Source of the DNA: Spongilla lacustris | Taxonomy: Eukaryota; Porifera; Demospongiae; Spongillida; Spongillidae | Direction of reading: 5' to 3' | Length of the DNA stretch: 64,000 nt | NCBI GenBank assembly: GCA_949361645.1 | Contig: OX442421.1 | Coordinates: 4,631,320 to 4,695,319 of the forward strand | Part shown: in pieces, positions 1 through 10,834 of the stretch | Layout: each line of letters starts with the position of its first letter | How positions within the stretch are numbered: position 1 is the stretch's first letter | Made by a program: the position numbers and the translations under genes | The notes under the pieces: model-generated | Told to the model about the DNA's origin: nothing | Databases searched by the model: none | What the model saw: only the letters and a program-made list of their open reading frames with translations

Positions 1-174
1 AGCAGGAACAGACGGCAGCCTGAACGGTATCAAGCAGGGTTTTCTTGAGAAGGAAGAAAGATGTGATAACTGATGTATTATATTATGCAACGCGCATGCG
101 CATGCTAGTATTTAAGTGTTGCCGCATTGGATTTTGACAGATTAAAAATTGGTACTTTAGCCGAGTTACTACAC

Positions 175-394
175 AGGTGAAAGGAGGTGACCTACGTTTT
201 CTCCACACACAAAACATCTCTCTAAATGCACTCTGGTGATCTTCTATGGTTGGAAGGTGTGGACCTATCACTTGAAGCTCACCTAGTGTGAAACCAAGCT
301 GAATTCCAACTGTCTCAAACTTGTGGGGAATCACAGTTGCTATTGTATCCATGAGGTGGGGTAGTAATGGTTCACCGTCCAAGGATAAGGTAAA
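175..394 (-). CDS. Death-domain exon, partial gene running off the left edge
   Basis: On the minus strand a pyrimidine-rich acceptor (T-run, then CATACAG) opens a 220-nt exon that ends at the donor CCT|GTGTAG in phase 1. It reads as a Death-fold helix bundle: a helix with LLPHLMDTIATVIP, then VGIQLGFTLGELQVI, then FREMFCVWRKRRSPPFT. The phase-1 T would complete a Trp codon (TGG) in the next exon, which fits the usual Pro-x-x-Trp before the last helix of the domain. The REM..VW.....PPFTW pattern is typical of adaptor Death domains in invertebrates, which act as protein-interaction modules in apoptosis or innate signalling. The next exon lies beyond position 1 and no upstream exon was found with confidence at higher coordinates. 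Family call fairly sure; gene identity unknown. Confidence 0.62.
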
Positions 395-2437
395 CTGTAT
401 GGGATGCAAAAAAAAAATCACATATGAATTGTGTGCTTACATAAACGGTGACATATTTAAAACACTTGCCAATATACACGGTTGTATACAGAGATTTTAT
501 TTAGCGTACTCATCAAAAAAACGCTTATATACAATACATGTATATAAATATATAACTTACTAGCACTATTCTAGTAATCATTTACATCATCTTTTTTTTT
601 TTTTAATTATATCTTCAACATTTCAGCATTCCTACAAAATGGCACATGGTAATTTGCCACTATTGCTAACTCACTGGGTTCAAAACTCTGTAGGAGTAAA
701 TAAAATCACTTTAAATAGGTAGAAAGGTCCTTTAGCTATAATTTTTATGCCATAAGTTACGGAAACACAGTTGAACTATGTACATATTTTATTGCGCTCG
801 ATTTGTGCCAATGATTTGGGCAAATTGGCTCGAATCAAGTGGCAAAACGTGGACGTAGTATATCTCCATAATAGATGGCATAAAAATTAACCAACAGAAC
901 AATTCCTTCAATAGTGAAACAACCTCTCTACATACAAATTGAATTTGAAGCGATTTGATTACTTCTACTACATTAAAGTATGGCGGGGTTGAACCCAGTA
1001 TGGTATCAAACGTTGGAAATCTCACGCTAAGTGCAAGACTCCAAAATCTATTGCACCATAGAGAAGTGGTGTAGTATGAAGACTCGAAAATAGGAAGTGG
1101 ATAGCTTTAACCGATGAGAAGCTGATAATGATCCAAAAGCAATGAATTTGATAATTTATTATTCATCTCTAAAAAGTCCCTTTTCCCGGGGACTGTGAAT
1201 GCATCAAAAAAAGTGAGGGTAACAGCAGACCAAAGAGGTGGGGGTATGTTCCTCTGGATAGTGAAAGTTAGTGATGTGGTGTTCTAGCTCATCATACTAG
1301 AAAACAGGTGCATGCTCCTGTTATCTCACAACATGGAAAATGATTAGAGCACCAAAATCAATTAATTTCAATTTCCTCATAGAAAGATAATGTGGGAACA
1401 AGTGCACAAAATTTGAAAGAAATTTTTTTTATTGTTACGAGGACATACTGTATTGGATTGCTCAACGTTGAATTTTGAGTGATAAATTTTTTTAAGCCTT
1501 AGAAGGGTGATTTTGCTGAAGCAGCTAGCAGGACAGAGCAGTGAAGTACAACTACCCTCACATGCTTCCAACAATTCTTCAGGGGAGTGCAGTGGAAAAC
1601 ATATCTCATAGTAACAACATATATGTAGTACTCCTTAAATTGTAATATACATGGCAAGGTTACCTGACTAAGTGCATACATGCATATCGGTGGTCACTAT
1701 TTTTTTACTCTGGTTTAAACTACTTGTATGAATATAACAAATCACAATTGTGGTACAATACACAAGTCATTTACCTGAAGTGATGCAACCTTATTATACA
1801 TGTCTTTTGGTTGCATAAAGCACCTGATTCCTGCATCCTGGACATCCTCACCACAGATGATTAATTATGTACAAAGCTGGCTATAATACATGTAAGCTCA
1901 AGCATTCTCGCATATACATCCAGCTATTGAATTGTGAGAATCCACTCCCCAATGGACCTTTTCATTTAAGGGCACAAGGAATGCAATTAGTGTTGATTAC
2001 ACGTGACGTCAAATCCGGAGTACATTCTTCGCACGTTTGGCTATGGTGTGCGCGTGTATTCTCACGTGTGTTGGCTTAGTTGGCTTCAAATTTGAGGTAA
2101 GAATGATGAATGCAGTATGGAGGACCCCTCCAGGTACATGCTGTGATCATGCTTCGCATTCTCGTTCAAAGTTTCTGAATGTACGAAACCAAACAAATCT
2201 GCCGGTCCCTCAAAGCGACGTGACACAAAACGTCCGCCTTGTGCCTCACCTGTTCTTCTCTAAATGGGTAAAGTGTGAAAAAAATAAATGAAACAGAAGC
2301 AGCCTTTGATGTACTGTTCCTTTCATTTTACAACTGAAGATATACCATTAACCATTTACATAGGAGTACCATGTCATTTCAACTCCCTGCCTGCACATTT
2401 GTTCATACTTCTTACATACAACCGCTAATGGTGCCCC
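395..2437. other. No gene recognised
   Basis: AT-rich DNA with short open frames on both strands. None shows a recognisable motif, and no chain of splice sites with matching phases was found. Upstream exons of the minus-strand Death-domain gene may lie here but were not identified. Confidence 0.4.
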
Positions 2438-4571
2438 CAGGCCCGTAGCCAGGGGGGTGCAAACGGGTGCAATTGCACCCCCCCACTGGATGCAAGGTCC
2501 GCTTTGCAGGCTATGAATATTATTCACTTTATTGTGCAATCTACACATATATTAATAAGAACTGCCATGTGCACGATCGAGTGCATGTAAGAGCACTGGT
2601 GCGGGATCAAGTCAGGGCTATGGCTCGACCCTTTTTGCCCAAGGTCCACCTCGAAAAAGGATATACTGATAAAATTGTGTGCATATAGCCCCTGAGTACA
2701 CAGTTCAAGTTCATCAGTTCAAATCAGTGCCAAATCAGTCAGTTTTGTACCAAAATATCTGTGACATTTTGCTTGAGGTGACTATGGACAAGGTACACCA
2801 TGTACATGTGACTGTAACTGTATGATTTTTAGAATAATTATCTTTACTACTTACACCCAGTATGGATAATTATATATCACATAGAATCGAAGTCAGTTCT
2901 CAAGTACCCTTCCACAACCATATGACCACAATGTTTGGTGCGAAGGAAATAACTCATTGGCCACAATGGTTTCAAAAGAGGTCTTGAATCCACTAACTAA
3001 AGATGAAGGTCGCGCGTGATATGTATCTACGCATGCAGTGTTCCGTTCCATCTGTGTAAAAGCTGACTGCAGCTGGTGACAAAGCATCTAACCGAAAGAA
3101 TTTGCTGACTGTGGCACGGCTTACAGCTATATAGTGCTCCTAGTTCCCAGACCCTCCCATACCCACCCCCTACGTGCAGTATAAAAACTATTCCGCTCTG
3201 TTACTAGTTAGTTCCATGCCCTTATTATTTTCCCTCTCCGGGCCACCCTACAGGCCTATAGCTATTGCCGGGCCTTGCCATGCCATAAACCTCAGACACC
3301 GTAGCTCCTCCATCACATCAGCTTTGCAACTTTTGCCAGGACTTGCAATTTTGTACTGAATTGCAAAATAGATTTGTGACTCTTCAATCCTATGGCATTG
3401 CATGGCCAGATTTCAGTACTACTTTGTAATAATGAAAACGTGGTACCAGCCTTCCTTTAACAAGTAGTAAATAGTACTATGTAATAACCACATTTGCTTT
3501 CATGTATATCTGCATGCAGGGTGAGCTGCCGTATGCTATGCACGTGATTGCAATTGTGCATTGCCCCAGCAGCTTTGCATAGAGCTTTTGATTTATTTAT
3601 TTTTATACAGTCAATTGCAAAAAAAAAATTTGCGACACTTCATGGCATTGGCCAAATTTACTACATGAACCAAATAATGAAAATGTTGTACCAGCCTTCC
3701 TTTGTAGTAGAAATAGGACTATTCTGGCAGTGCAACTGAGAGGAAGACTTTACCACTGATATTTGCTTTCATACAGTAATGTACATCAGATTCTGTAGTG
3801 TGAGCTGCCTTGAATTGTGCATTGCCCCAGCAGCACCTTTGCAACTTAACCAATTTTTTTTTAAGTCTTGCAATTTTGTACTCAATTGCAAAAAATTTTG
3901 TCACACTTCAATCCTCAGTATGGCATATTGCATGGCCAGATTTTATGACCCAAATAATGAAAATGTGGTACCAACCTTCCTTTACCAAGGAGTAAATAGG
4001 ACTATATGTAGTAGAGGAAGACTATAACCGCATTTGCTTTCGTGTACATCTGCATGTATGGTTAACTGCCATATGCTATGCACGTGCATGCAGTTCTTGC
4101 ACTGTGCATTGCCCCAGCAGCTTTGCATGCAGACTTTATTCAGTCAATTGCAAAAAACAATCGCGACACTTATTCTATACCACATTTGGCTAGATTTACT
4201 ACATTGTATGAACCAAATAATGAAAATGTGGTGCCAGCCTTCCTTTGAGGTAGTAAATAGGACTGTGTAATAGAGGAAGACTTTAACCATATTTACTGTT
4301 AATATTTGATACATCTGTAGCGTGAGCTGCCTTGAATTGTGCATTGTCCTGGGCAACTATTGCAAATTGTTATGTCTTACATGCAATTTTGTATTCAAAT
4401 GCAAAGGAATTCGCGACGCTCCATTCTTACGGCATTTCTGCATTGGCCAGATTTACTTAATACTTAGTACCACACACATACATGCATTGCATTATCCTGG
4501 CTACACCACTGGTTGAGTCCACTTATAACATACTTTGCACCCCCCCAACACACAACCTGGCTACGGGCCTG
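2438..4571. mobile_element. TIR DNA transposon remnant, hAT-like ends, non-autonomous
   Basis: The left end begins CAGGCCCGTAGCCAGG and runs into a G-rich stretch and TGCAAA. The right end is its inverse, TTTGCACCCCCCC then CCTGGCTACGGGCCTG. Ends of this type, CAGG plus CGTAGCCAGG, are common on hAT-family non-autonomous elements. No clean 8-bp target duplication is visible; the flanks are both C-rich and only roughly alike. The interior holds a tandem repeat (separate entry) and no transposase frame. Decayed, non-autonomous copy. Confidence 0.55.
3300..4440. repeat. About four diverged tandem copies of a 265-290 bp unit
   Basis: Landmarks recur in order: CAATTGCAAAAAA, a GCGACACTT or CACACTTCA block, TGGCCAGATTT, AATAATGAAAA, CCTTCCTTT, GGAAGACTTTA, and ATTGCCCCAGCAGC. 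The last lies near 3557, 3822 and 4109, with a diverged version near 4340, so spacing is about 265-290 bp. The copies have drifted by substitutions and small indels. All lie inside the TIR element. Confidence 0.65.
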
Positions 4572-5382
4572 GCCCCCACACCCAAATACACTTCCTACAG
4601 TACCACATGCAAAGTGCAAACCTCCCTCTATCCACTGTTTATAATGGCAGATCAAAGATATGCTGTAGTGGCTTCAATGGTGCATGATAGTGTGTGCCTG
4701 CTTGTGTGCTACTCCCACTGTTATGTGGCATAGCAGTACTCACACACATTTAGAGGACATCTAGCAACTGCTAGACATGCCGCAGGCTGATGGAGTGTTA
4801 ATGATTTTAGCACAATCACTAATATATGTGTAGGAGAAGAGGGACAGAAAATAAATTCGTGGTGAAGGTGTTAAAGCCTAAAAAGACTTAGTGTGAGATA
4901 TATGCATATTCAAAGAGTTTTCAGTATACGCACGGAGGGGAGGAGTTGGAATGGCCCCTATGTAAGTAGTAGACTTCTCCTCCAGGTATTGAGTGGAAAT
5001 CACACAGACAGTAAATGAAATAGTATGCTAATGGAATTATACTCAAGCTGTCATGATGACAAACAAGTATCTAAGGAAGAGCATAACCAAGGTTTGAGAT
5101 ATTGTATGAGTTGGCATCTGATAATTGATGAACATGCTTGGGCCAGTAAGTAGCAAGCACATTCCTCTTGGAAAAGTACTGCACACAAGTTATTATTGTG
5201 GTGTCTTTGGTCTGGATCCAATTACATGTTCAGATGCAGTCTTTGAAACAGTGTAGCCTGTGGCCAACCTCATGCATCCCAGATTTAAAACACTTATAGG
5301 CCTTAGCAATTATCAATTCAACAGTCTGTTCTTTACCACTTGTTTACAAAAGATGTAATGTTGGTACTGTATTTATAATATA

Positions 5383-5657
5383 CTCTATTTTTTTAACTTG
5401 TAAACTTACCATACATACTGCTGAACCTAAGCTAAACTAAGCCCAGCTAGACGGGCGTACCCTAAACTAAGCCCAGCTAGATGGGGGAACAGTCGGCTGA
5501 TCTGCTAACTAATCCAACTTTACCGGGACAAAATTTAATTTGTCCGGGTCTAGCTGGATTTGTTAGCGGATCAGCCGACTGTTCCCCCGTCTAGCTGGGC
5601 TTAGTTTAGTTTAGGTTCAGCAGTATGTATGGTAGTTTACAAGTTACAAAAATAGAG
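5383..5657. mobile_element. 275-bp foldback MITE with TA target-site duplication
   Basis: The two halves are near-perfect inverted copies. The left arm starts CTCTATTTTTTTAACTTGTA and the right arm ends with its inverse, TACAAGTTACAAAAATAGAG. The arms continue through CATACATACTGCTGAACC, CTAAACTAAGCCCAGCTAGA and GGATCAGCCGACTGTTCCCC to a small central loop around the CCGGGACAAA / TTTGTCCGG stem. The element is flanked by TA on both sides (5381-5382 and 5658-5659), the signature of Tc1/mariner-type insertion. There is no coding capacity. Confidence 0.82.
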
Positions 5658-6306
5658 TAACAGTCAGAACGGGACACTGTTGATAATTTACATCAAAGGC
5701 TGTTAATTGATTTGTTGATTAGTTATAATTGGGGGGGGAGGGGGGGGGGGGGGGGGACGTCCTTAAAAAGAAACCTTGACATACTTCGCTGACAATTTGC
5801 ATAGTGACCCGGTGTTCAGCTGCGCCGTATGTTCCGCCATCCTACGGTGGCTCTAATAAGAATGATCAAATTTGAATCCCACAATAGCAGTGTCGCAAAA
5901 AACACTCTTCTTCACAATCCGCGTAGGCGATAAGATTGTCTAACACTTATTCCTACTCCCAAGTATTTACTTTGTAATAAAACGACAACAGTTTTCATCT
6001 CTCCGCTTGACAGCGTCCATGCCAACCACAGCGTCTGTAACAAATATATCGATACAAGCGCTAGTTGCCTTTTCTACATCGTACAAACGATCAGTTGGCA
6101 TTGGCGTGTAGCGTATCCACTCACTGATGAGACCGATTTTGCAAACTTCTACATTAAAAACTCGCTCGGTTCAAAAGTTGTCACGCCCTGGTCACATGAT
6201 ACCTAAAAATACATTAACTCAGAAATTTAATTCCGCGGTTACGTGCAATAGCGTCATTAAATATCCGCTGGTACATGGTAAACCGTTAAAGCCACTACGC
6301 TACGAT

Positions 6307-6737
6307 CAGTGCCGGATTAAGGGTCACTGGGGCCCCTAGACTAGTTATTTTGAAAGGCCCCCCCTCCCCCTTCCCGAGAGCCAAGCGAGAGAGCTTCAGC
6401 CTCCAAAGGAATCATGTCTTCTGGATTGGAGCTATTAAGCTCATTGCAAGCACGATCTCCACTCTGGTCCACTGTTGTAGTGGCAGAGCTTTCAGACATG
6501 TTTGTGGGTGCTACGATGTTGATAAAACCCAGGTCATCCAGCTTGCCAAGCTTAGTAATTGATTTCTCCTGCTGTTTCTTCAATTTCGTTTTGCAGCGAC
6601 TGAGTTGATTATCAAAGCAGAGGGGATATGCATAATGCATTGACCGATAATTATTTTGTCGTTGCCCGTTTGGTGCCCCCTAAGGTTGTGGGCCCCTGGA
6701 CTGTAGCCCCACTTGCCCAATGGATAATCCGGCATCC
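6307..6737. mobile_element. Short hAT-like element with TGCCGGATTA ends
   Basis: The left end reads CAGTGCCGGATTAAGGG followed by GGGGCCCCTAGAC. The right end mirrors it: GGGCCCCTGGACTG, then GGATAATCCGGCATC. The minus-strand interior encodes a Lys-rich stretch (KTKLKKQQEKSITKLGKL) that resembles the leader of ZMYM1-type hAT transposases, but the catalytic part is absent. Ends are diverged and no target duplication is clear. Confidence 0.5.
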
Positions 6738-6975
6738 CTTAATTCAGTACGTTCTAGCGAACTATTAAGTCGTATTACGATCAAAATACCTTGATTTGAA
6801 GAAGTCAGTGAATTGATGCAGTGCTAAGGCCTATTTCCTTATACAAATCCAACAGACTTACTAAAGAATTGATTACTGCTTTCAAGTCACTCTATTCCAA
6901 TTATACACTCGTGTAATTTCCCGAAATGCAAATTAACAGCAAAATTTTATGTATGAACCTATTATATTCATGATT

Positions 6976-7560
6976 TTATGCTATTGTATCTGCATTAAAC
7001 AACTGTTTTACTTCTGCCAATTCCCAGTTAGGGACAAGAACGTCTGCTGGGCGGAATTGTGAATTTGTAAACCCAACCCCGCAGCCCATCTCTAGACGTG
7101 GACCCAGGCAAGCACGTTGGCAGAAGTCTGAAAAAATGTCCCGGAGCTTATTATGGCGCGATACCACATCCCCTCCATGCTTACAACTGAGGGCGTGATG
7201 GCCAAAGTCATCCAATGCAAAGGAAGCTAGAAAGGACAGTGAGGGCAACTTTGGCCTTGGACAACCAGAATACCCAACCATCACTTCAGTGCCACTTGAA
7301 ATTCTGCAGGATCCAGGTGGAGGTTAAGTCGAGGGGAGGGAGTGACTGTCAGCCAAGCAGAGACATGAGGGGAAGAGATGGACAAAAGTCGACCCCTGTC
7401 AGTCAAAGTTGCACTTTGAAAAAGGTTATTGAACTGTTGGTCTTCAATCTTGGAAGATAAGACCTGTGAGAGATGGGAATTTTGTACTGACCCAAGGGTA
7501 AGGAAATCCTGGGGGTCTACAAGACTGTTATAAAGGTCGACTGAAGAGGACATGCAGATA
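6976..7560 (-). pseudogene. Retrotransposon polyprotein fragment, C-terminal part
   Basis: Two overlapping minus frames form the end of a reverse-transcriptase polyprotein found in many marine invertebrates. The first has LSSKIEDQQFNNLFQSAT, then SPHVSAWLTV and a LDPAEFQVALK block. A frame change leads into ALDDFGHHALSCKHGGDVV, SRHNKLRDIF and RPADVLVPNW. The Cys/His cluster plus RPADV is typical of the post-RT endonuclease-like region. The frame change shows it is decayed. A poly-C tract separates it from the oppositely oriented fragment next door. Confidence 0.65.
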
Positions 7561-7649
7561 CTTACCTGACAACGAGGAGAGGCCTGCATGAAGACTGAAA
7601 TGAAGCTGCAGGGGAATGCCAAGATACATGTAGGCGCCAAAGCCCTAAG

Positions 7650-7680
7650 CCCCTCCCCCCCCCCCCCCCCCCCCCCCCTT
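7650..7680. repeat. Poly-C tract between the two retroelement fragments
   Basis: A nearly pure run of about 28 C, followed by TTTTT. It marks the junction between the two oppositely oriented retroelement fragments. Confidence 0.85.
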
Positions 7681-7777
7681 TTTAAGCTCAGCTGTGCCTG
7701 CTACACATGCCAGGTGGAGGCAGAAGCATCCACCGCAGTATACATTCTGAGAAGCATCGCTGTATATATAGGTAGCC

Positions 7778-7972
7778 TTGCTTCTTCTTAGACAGTGTGG
7801 GAGCTTTTGTAGACTGGTGCATCTATCTAGAAATACTCTACCTCCCCTAGTCAAGGAGGCCTTTGCCATGTTTGATGATTATGCATGGGAGTCGATGGAT
7901 CCCACAGCTTCTGTTGCATGGGTCTGTCAAGCTAAGAGGTGTCTCAAGAAGGTAACGGGCAATGCCAACTGA
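7778..7972 (+). pseudogene. Retrotransposon RT fragment, opposite orientation to its neighbour
   Basis: The plus frame reads RQCGSFCRLVHLSRNTLPPL followed by VKEAFAMFDDYAWESM. In the RT polyproteins I know from invertebrates, a segment of this shape (asFCrlvHl.R..Pp.Lv..al..FD) lies just N-terminal to the IEDQQF/GHHALSC region. Here the two pieces face opposite ways, so one has been inverted or they come from two insertions. Confidence 0.5.
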
Positions 7973-8221
7973 CATTTGAATCAGATGAACTTCTGATAGA
8001 AGTGAAGGAAACACTACCCTTACATATATGGCTATATATAATGATGGAACCTATTACCCCAGCACACCTGCTTACTGATACCATCCGGCTACATGTGCAT
8101 GGTCTACTAGACCCACATTCAGTGTTGGAGCAAGATGCGGACTTTGTTGTTTCTGCATGGTGACCATTCCAGCATCACTATTATCCACATTACATATATG
8201 CTGGTATACATGCATATATCA

Positions 8222-8540
8222 ACCAACCCTTTTTATGGAGGTGAAGGGGGTGGGAAGAACTGTGCATGCAACCATTTAACATGATGTGCTTCACTCATGT
8301 GGGTAACAGTATGTGCATGGGTTACACATTCTTGTTCCAGGAGATTAACATGTACGTAATGCATTTAGATATGTCATCCGAATATAATGGAGGTTCTTTA
8401 GCATGTACAGTTCTGCATGAGACCGAGAAACTATAGCTAACTTTTTTAAGTCTCCAAATACAGCTCTTTCGTGGATGACTTTAATTAAAGATCCAAATCA
8501 TGACTGGTGGCAAATAATTATCATTGTGTGTACATGCATG
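8222..8540. repeat. Diverged 300-bp duplication, copy 1
   Basis: Shares ordered blocks with 9540-9850: CAACCCTTT, GGTGAAGGGGGTGGG, GATGTGCTTCACT, TGTTCCAGG.GATTAAC, TCATCCGAAT, CATGCACAGTT or similar, GAGACCGAGAAACT, and GCTCTTTCGTGGA. The copies are direct and about 1.3 kb apart. No coding frame is conserved between them, so this is probably an old repeat family. Confidence 0.65.
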
Positions 8541-9539
8541 TATAAATGCACTTGGCATTAAAAGCCACATGCAGCATGCAACTCAAACTTCAACATAGTT
8601 GCCTTTTTTCATTGAAGGCATTTTGTATTCTGTAAACGTTTTGCTATATCACCAAATTAACGGCCAGACTAATCAATTGATAATACATTTGATTTGTAAT
8701 AATAACCCATATGTGCTATCAGATGGGTGGTACATTGCAACCAGACTTTCCGTCAATATGAGAAGGTTGGGCTATGCCCAACTAGCCACTGAGTCAAATA
8801 GTGCATCCTTTCATTGTGCACAAGCTGAAGTGAATAATGGGTAAAAGATGCATTGTTGTGGATACAGTAATTTTTGAATTGCAATGTACGTAAGGGAAAT
8901 GGCACCCACTGCAGGTGTGACTAGGAGGTTTATTTCATAGCCTCTCGTCCTCACAACCATAAATCTAGATGCACACACAAAACATAATGTGCCAGACATC
9001 GTCCAGTGGTCACATCCCATGGAAATGGCCATGGAGATCCATATATCTGCAACCCAGTGACATATACATAGTCCTAGGCTCTTGCAACAAATTGAGGAGT
9101 GCATGTAGATCTATCGTCATGGCTGAAGGGACTTCCATATACACGAAAACTAATGTTATTAGGTGTTGGTTTATTTATTGGTTTGTAAATAAGGGTCAAT
9201 ACTGATCTGAAGTCTCCATTGCACAGTGGTTACACCCAGAATTGAACTCAACTCTTTGCCTGTGCGGTGCCTTGACTGATTTTACCCCTGACTCAGATAG
9301 GAAGCTGTATACATGCATTATGCCTGGCCTGACGTTAATGTGTTATATAGGCCAAATTGGACATATATGCCAGTCAGTATTCTGGTATTGAAAGTGATTT
9401 TACTGGAATGTAAACTGCTTGATCACTGACATATCGGGGTCGGAGTGTAAGCCCAAGCACATGTCTATGTCATGATCAAGTGTTTCACAGTACATAAATA
9501 TATTAATAATAATATATCCTACCATATATTGTTGCAACA

Positions 9540-9850
9540 GCCAACCCTTTGTATGGAAGTGAAGGGGGTGGGTGCATAGTGGGGGGAATGAACTAGTAAT
9601 TATCAACCATTACGATGTGCTTCACTGTTATAAATTCCTGTTCCAGGTGATTAACGTGTATACGTGATGCATTAGAGAAGTCATCCGAATAATAGCATGC
9701 ACAGTTGCGCATGGGACTGAGAAACTCACTGCAGTAACTAAATATGTACTTATTGCTCTTTCGTGGAATTCTGTTCAACAAATGACTTTAATGATCCAAA
9801 TCCTGAGAAGTGGCCACTGGCCACAGATAATTATCATTTTGTGCACATTG
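9540..9850. repeat. Diverged 300-bp duplication, copy 2
   Basis: Direct copy of the 8222-8540 block, with the same order of landmarks through GCTCTTTCGTGGA and GATCCAAATC. The stretch between the copies and up to 10750 shows no gene I can support. Confidence 0.65.
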
Positions 9851-10750
9851 GTGTACATTTGCACTCAACTTTAAAACATAGGCGGAACAGACGCAAGTAT
9901 TACGGCAAGTACGGCGAACGCCGGGGCACTTTTTATCAGAAATGCACATTGGGTGTGGACCGTGGTAATGACGATTTAATATGACTATTACTGACTAGGC
10001 TTTGACGATGCATGGGGCATCACTTCCTATACAATTATGCAATAGGCTTTAGCATTTATTTTTTTAGCATTCTTTTTTTGTGTCTTTCTTATGTTATGTA
10101 TGGTATTATTTAAAATGTGATACTATTATGCACGTAAGTACATGTAATGACTATATACGTATGGTAATACGATGTCGAAGCAATCCGTGACAAGTGTTTG
10201 CAAACCACAACAACAGCAACACATTTGAATATATATGTAACTAGCTCATTTCCATGGTCCACCTATCAGTATAGCAACCCCCTCTCCTCCCCGCTCGTAA
10301 TTGGCCTCTGGCAAGGGGGACCCACTTGTATCGCAAAGAGGGTATCACTTTTTATATTGCTGCGCCGCCGCTGTAAAAGAGTTAAATGATTAATGCACCG
10401 CTTCCTCAAACCTAACCTAAACCTTCCCGTTGTTGTAAATTAAATATATGGTCTTAACATTATTGGTGACGATATGACAATGTCATGGCAAAGTGACATT
10501 GCATGTTGATACCTTATATTGTCATAACAGCCAAAGGTGATGCATCCACCACACATGTATGGACTGAATTGCAATTGAAAATAACAAGTATATGTGTATC
10601 AAAAACAATGTGGCATACTACTACCATAAATGACAGAGTCGCTAATACAGTACACCTCTCAAACGGAAAATAATATCGTATATGGCAGTGTGCGGAAGTT
10701 CATTTCAAATAAATACGCTTCGGATGCGCAGGATTATCATAATACCGAGG

Positions 10751-10834
10751 ATGCTAAAGGGATTGGCTCTGCTTGCTGTTCTGGCGGCCCTTCCAGCGGC
10801 CATGGCTCGTCCTCGTGTCCATAACTCTGAGATG
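10751..10834 (+). CDS. Signal-peptide exon of the micro-exon gene
   Basis: This 28-codon exon starts at an ATG followed by MLKGLALLAVLAALPAAMA, a textbook secretion signal with a likely cut after Ala-Met-Ala, then ARPRVHNSEM. It ends at the strong donor ATG|GTAAGT in phase 0. In-frame ATGs lie upstream (for example 10682), but they would place charged, non-signal residues before the hydrophobic core, so 10751 is preferred. Confidence 0.75.

Noticed and set aside
9763..9984. 73-codon plus frame with a basic NRRKYYGKYGERRG stretch
   Set aside because: Lies partly in a diverged duplicated block whose other copy does not keep the frame; no start or splice context and no known motif.
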